Origin: Adiantum capillus-veneris
Lineage: Eukaryota; Streptophyta; Polypodiopsida; Polypodiales; Pteridaceae
Assembly (NCBI GenBank): GCA_014529385.2
Contig: CM043948.1
Span: 80,082,618 to 80,146,617 of the forward strand
Reading direction: 5' to 3'
DNA: 64,000 nt
A model generated the notes under the pieces. That model searched no databases and was not told the DNA's origin. It saw only the letters and a program-made list of their open reading frames with translations. The translations under genes were made by a program, and so were the position numbers. Shown in pieces: positions 59,060 through 64,000 of the stretch (position 1 is the first letter of the stretch; every line of letters starts with the position of its first letter).

Positions 59060-59074
59060 ATGACATTGAAAGTT
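59060..59074. other. Right 15-bp target-site duplication of the LINE
   Basis: Exact copy of 57627-57641. Confidence 0.85.
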
Positions 59075-59132
59075 CTATAGCACTTTCAATTCCATAGGAA
59101 TCAATCTCAAAGATCTACCTCTGATGACTCCT

Positions 59133-59169
<37 letters not shown>

Positions 59170-59416
59170 GTCTAGGTGTGCGTTGCTAAATATACAAGCC
59201 CAATTAAACAACTAAAACAGTTGACACACATATATTTATGGGCAAAGAGAGAGAAAGAGTCTTGGTCTGCTTGCTAGATATACACGCACCCAAATAAGCG
59301 CACAGAGCTTTATGGCCCTTTAGAAAGAGGTGTTTCATACTAATGCGATCATAAGGAAAGCCTAAAAAGTAACACATGCATATACATCAATTCGAATTTT
59401 AACAGATGGATGGAGT
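59075..59416. other. Unassigned sequence with an (AC)n tract
   Basis: (AC)n at 59135-59167; otherwise nothing seen. Confidence 0.6.

Positions 59417-61035
<1,619 letters not shown>

Positions 61036-61086
<51 letters not shown>
61036..61086. repeat. (GA)n microsatellite
   Basis: About 25 uninterrupted GA units. Confidence 0.93.
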
Positions 61087-61088
<2 letters not shown>

Positions 61089-62084
61089 TCCTCCTTTTGC
61101 TGTATCTTGGTTTAGCAATGCTACTAATGTTGATTATACATATTAGGTAAGTTAGCATGGTGTGAAAAGATGAAAGCCGTCTGAAATCAATGTAACAATA
61201 AAGCCTTTTTTGAAAATGGAGTGGGTTCTAGAATTGGTTTCAACAATAGGAACACAATTAAATTCAATGTCTCTACTCCACTCTCTTACTTACTTCTATA
61301 TTTGCATCTTTCTTATGAGCAAGACATGGTAGAAGAGTACATCATAACTTTTTATATGGCAAGAAGGCCACCTTTCCGTTGGTCTACCTAGAGTTGACAA
61401 AAGTGCTACCAAGTTGAGAAGTACAAACTAGGTACGCCAGCAAGTGTTTAAAGATGAAGGGCCATAATTGCTACAGTGTGTAGTTATAAAACTTTTCATG
61501 TTTAAGAGTAGAGTTGTGAAAATATAAGGGCCCATAGTTTCCAATGTACCAGAAAAGCTTCAAGTTTCAAAGAGATGAGCTGACGTTTTTTTAATATTAA
61601 GAATGTAATTACATCTATGCTGCTCTCTAGATGCTTCTCTTGGATCTTTGTCTATGTTCACAAGCATGGTAATGGTTTACGTCATCACCTAATCACAAAA
61701 ATACATAAGCATCTTAGTATGATAAGGTGCACACTATTTGTTCATGTACACTTTCACATCATTTGCATCTCAAAATGTGATAGAAATGAAAGCAAAGTAA
61801 GGCTGCACAATTGTTTTTTTGGTAGGATTTTTGGCCATTATGCTAAACTGAAGGACGTGGTGTAAAATTGAGGCTGTGACTAAAATCGTGCATGCCATTG
61901 ATTCTATCTATCTCTACCCTTTAATTACAAAAGCATATTCCTCTTTGAGAGAGCCAATTGTATTCAACCAGCTTGAGCCTATTTCCTTGTGCACAATCTA
62001 TACTATACCAACCATTTGGCTTAATTGTTGCTGTGTTAATGTGCGATTGGACATTGAGGCAATGTAGGATAGCCTCTTTTTGTG
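61087..62084. other. Unassigned intergenic sequence
   Basis: No recognisable coding or RNA feature. Confidence 0.4.
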
Positions 62085-62387
62085 TATGTACATACATATA
62101 TATACACATGTATGTGTGTTTATACACACACACAAACACACATATGTATATACACATGTATGTGTGTGTATAAACACACATACATGTGTATATACATATG
62201 TGTGTGTGTGTGTGTGTATAAACACACATATATGTGTGTATATATATATGTACACACACACACACACACATATATATACATATCTATATATATGTGTGTG
62301 TGTGTGTGTACATATATATATGTATCTATATATATATATATGTACACACACACACACACACACACACACTAGTTCAAGATCTTTGAG

Positions 62388-62424
<37 letters not shown>

Positions 62425-62452
62425 GTTTGGGGGGGGGGCGGGGGGGGGGGGG
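62085..62452. repeat. Long alternating TA/TG/CA tract, then (GA)n and a G-rich run
   Basis: About 280 bp of alternating TATA, TGTG and ACAC blocks (62085-62368), then actagttcaagatcttt, (GA)n at 62384-62424, ggttt, and 24 positions of G with one C (62429-62452). The order repeats that at 59417-59610. Confidence 0.92.
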
Positions 62453-62550
62453 CACGAAGGGAGCATAAAAGTTTAGAATGTCATAGTTATTGTACTATAA
62501 CAACAACAAGAGAATTCAAGACCTATGTGACAAATCTTTGATATGAGAAT

Positions 62551-62561
62551 ATACTATATAT

Positions 62562-62592
<31 letters not shown>

Positions 62593-62614
62593 CTCTATAT
62601 GTGTGTGTGTGTGT
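62551..62614. repeat. (TA)n and (TG)n microsatellites
   Basis: TA tract at 62551-62592 and (TG)n at 62600-62614, immediately left of the CACTA end. Confidence 0.9.
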
Positions 62615-62638
62615 ACCACTACAAGAGGCTATTCATAT

Positions 62639-62700
62639 TAGCGACGCTCACACAGCGACGCTAAAAAAAAAAAAATCTCGGCGTCGCTATGAGCGTCGCC
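62639..62700. repeat. Subterminal GCGACGC hairpin of the CACTA end
   Basis: Two direct copies of agcgacgct and two inverted copies form imperfect arms of about 22 bp around a loop containing a run of 13 A. Subterminal motifs of this kind are the known transposase-binding sites of CACTA elements. Confidence 0.7.
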
Positions 62701-62729
62701 GACTGGGCTAAAAAAATAACAGAGAGCGC

Positions 62730-62768
62730 CCAAAAACTCAGATCTCAGATCTAAGTTTTTCGGCGCCC
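62730..62768. repeat. Short palindrome beside the CACTA subterminal repeats
   Basis: gcgccc and aaaaactcagatct are mirrored by agatctaagttttt and ggcgccc, giving a near-perfect palindrome of about 38 bp. Confidence 0.65.
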
Positions 62769-62789
62769 TCAAGCAAGGAGCAGGTAACG

Positions 62790-62838
<49 letters not shown>

Positions 62839-62841
62839 CTC

Positions 62842-62874
<33 letters not shown>

Positions 62875-62982
62875 AGAGGAAGGAGAGCCAGGTATGCTCC
62901 TTCCCTCTCCTCACTCTCATGTTCCCTTCCCCTCTTTCTCTCTCCCTCTCTCTCTCTCTCACACACACACACACATAGTGTT

Positions 62983-63022
<40 letters not shown>
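62790..63022. repeat. (CT)n, (CA)n, (CT)n, (AC)n and (GA)n microsatellite cluster
   Basis: CT at 62790-62833, CA at 62842-62870, CT at about 62932-62960, AC at 62960-62975 and GA at 62986-63022. Several Cys/Val and Ser/Leu repeat open frames arise from it and are not genes. Confidence 0.92.
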
Positions 63023-63026
<4 letters not shown>

Positions 63027-63029
63027 AAC

Positions 63030-63250
63030 ATAAACAAAAACACACACACACATACATAAACAAAGAATGCACACACACATTGAAAGAGGAAAAGAGAGAG
63101 AGAGCATACATAAACAAAAAACGCACACATTGAGAGAGGAAAAGAGAGAGAGAACATTCATAAACAAAAAACGCACACATTGAGAGAGGAAAAGAGAGAG
63201 AAAACATGCATAAACAAAAAAACGCACACACATTGAGAGAGAAAGAGAGA
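63030..63250. repeat. Minisatellite, about four copies of a 50-bp unit
   Basis: Each unit contains cattgagagaggaaaagaga and cataaacaaaaaacgcacac. The cattga words start near 63078, 63128, 63178 and 63231, spacings 50, 50 and 53 bp. Confidence 0.88.
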
Positions 63251-63259
63251 TAAACTAAT

Positions 63260-63420
63260 TTAACGTCGTAGGAAACTAATTAAAATTAAAACACCTAAAG
63301 ATCTAGCCGACGAGGAGTTGAACTCAAGACCTATTATTCAAGAGGGAAATGGCATAACCAATCTATCATACTTGGCATGGGTGATAGAAAGGTTATACCA
63401 TTTATCTCTTTTTATTGGCA
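63260..63420. repeat. Hairpin repeat copy c, tRNA-like on the minus strand
   Basis: The arms aaatggcataacc (63347-63359) and ggttataccattt (63391-63403) pair with one mismatch. On the minus strand the loop side reads TGATAGATTGGTTA (A-box-like) and, about 37 bp later, GGTCTTGAGTTCAAC (B-box-like, 63317-63331), roughly the tRNA spacing. It starts taacgtcgtaggaa, parallel to copy b. Confidence 0.55.
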
Positions 63421-63500
63421 CACACATCCACACACGCGCACACACACACAAGAAGAAGAGAGTTATAACGTCGTAGAACTATCCTAAAAGACGTTAAAGA

Positions 63501-63640
63501 TTAGGTTAGATGTAGACTTACGTTAAATTAGATTTAGGTTTATTTAAGTTAAATTAGATTAGATTATTTTATTTTAACTAGATTTACGTTTATTTACGCT
63601 AGATTTAGATTTACGTTATATTAGATTAGATTTAGGTCTC
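63501..63640. repeat. Low-complexity TTAGATTT-rich tract
   Basis: Repeated ttagattt(a/g)g, tttacg and ttaaatta words with no fixed period. It contains scattered tttagg words but no true telomere array. Confidence 0.6.
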
Positions 63641-63824
63641 CATAGACTGCGATGCCTGCATGAAGCGGTGAAGAAAGCCCTCAATGGAATATAGGTATTG
63701 CTGCCTTCACTCATGGTGGCTCCGTCGATCCAAAAGTACTGTGAAATGTCTTCATAAGATAGGGAAGAAGGTGGATCTTCAGGGCGGCAAGAGTCACTAC
63801 ATCCCCGACACAATGACCATCTAG

Positions 63825-64000
63825 ACAACCTCTAGTCATTCAACAGCAACTTCAAAGTTAGTAACAAGAGCAAGAACGTCTAAAGGGCAATTGCTGTCGT
63901 CAAATGTGGATGGAGATGAGGCAGCGTCACCGCCGGAAGTTAACTCTCACATCTTTAGTGATGAAATGCCAACTCTTGCCGAGTTATGGGAAAAATTATG
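63825..64000 (+). CDS. Open frame running off the right edge, possible exon
   Basis: 58 codons without a stop from just after TAG at 63822 to the window end, ending with DEMPTLAELWEKL. The composition is balanced and not driven by simple repeats. A ctag before it could be a splice acceptor. Being inside the presumed CACTA element it could belong to a transposon-encoded protein, but I recognise no domain. Confidence 0.22.

Larger units (their letters stand above)
62617..64000. mobile_element. Left end of a CACTA (En/Spm-type) DNA transposon, right end outside window
   Basis: CACTACAAGAGGC at 62617 is the diagnostic terminus of this superfamily; the trinucleotide tac (62614-62616) before it would be the 3-bp target duplication. 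Subterminal repeats follow: agcgacgct at 62640-62648 and 62654-62662, then inverted copies ggcgtcgct (62680-62688) and gagcgtcgcc (62691-62700). I see no matching inverted terminus in the window, so the element either continues to the right or is truncated. Microsatellites and a 50-bp minisatellite fill the next 600 bp, and no transposase is seen. Confidence 0.68.

Noticed and set aside
61921-62541. Several 80-150 codon frames of Cys-Val, Tyr-Ile and Thr-His repeats on both strands
   Set aside because: Artefacts of the alternating TA/TG/CA tract; open in many frames at once.
63501-63640. Telomere-like sequence
   Set aside because: Only scattered tttagg words, with no TTTAGGG array or fixed period.

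Overview
This is nuclear DNA from a large, repeat-rich eukaryotic genome, almost certainly a land plant. The evidence is a Ty3/Gypsy family with a C-terminal chromodomain, two Ty1/Copia elements, LINE reverse-transcriptase fragments, a CACTA-type DNA transposon end, initiator-Met-tRNA primer sites throughout, and long compound dinucleotide repeats. There is no rRNA or tRNA gene, no CRISPR array and no intact conventional host gene. I cannot name the species from sequence alone.

Layout. 1-14250 is a three-deep nest. The oldest layer is a gag-protease polyprotein of a Ty3-like element (10491-14233, minus). A degraded Gypsy element (1-10490, minus, only its 1.8-kb 5' LTR in view) inserted into the protease of that layer. 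A non-autonomous LTR element with very short LTRs (2081-7667, plus) then inserted into the gag of the Gypsy element. 14994-20123 is a complete but dead Copia element (plus) with a perfect 5-bp target duplication. 20124-26994 is unassigned sequence with a TA microsatellite, small tandem repeats and one possible spliced exon. 26995-43729 is a tandem array of two Gypsy copies sharing a middle LTR (LTR-internal-LTR-internal-LTR, minus). 43730-49264 is mostly unassigned and holds a pair of diverged tandem peptide-coding segments. 49265-54275 is a nearly intact Copia element (minus) that has lost its 3' end; it sits in a LINE fragment (54276-54790). 54791-62616 is dominated by microsatellites, a family of tRNA-like/hairpin repeats, and a 5'-truncated LINE with a 15-bp target duplication. 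A CACTA end begins at 62617 and runs off the right edge.

No genes here act together in a host pathway. The coding sequence is retroelement gag, protease, reverse transcriptase, RNase H and integrase in various states of decay. The informative content is the order of insertion, the shared and private lesions of the tandem Gypsy copies, conserved CCAAT/ATTGG hairpins in their LTRs, and several structured non-coding repeats. Positions and identities were read by eye, so boundaries may be off by a few bases.
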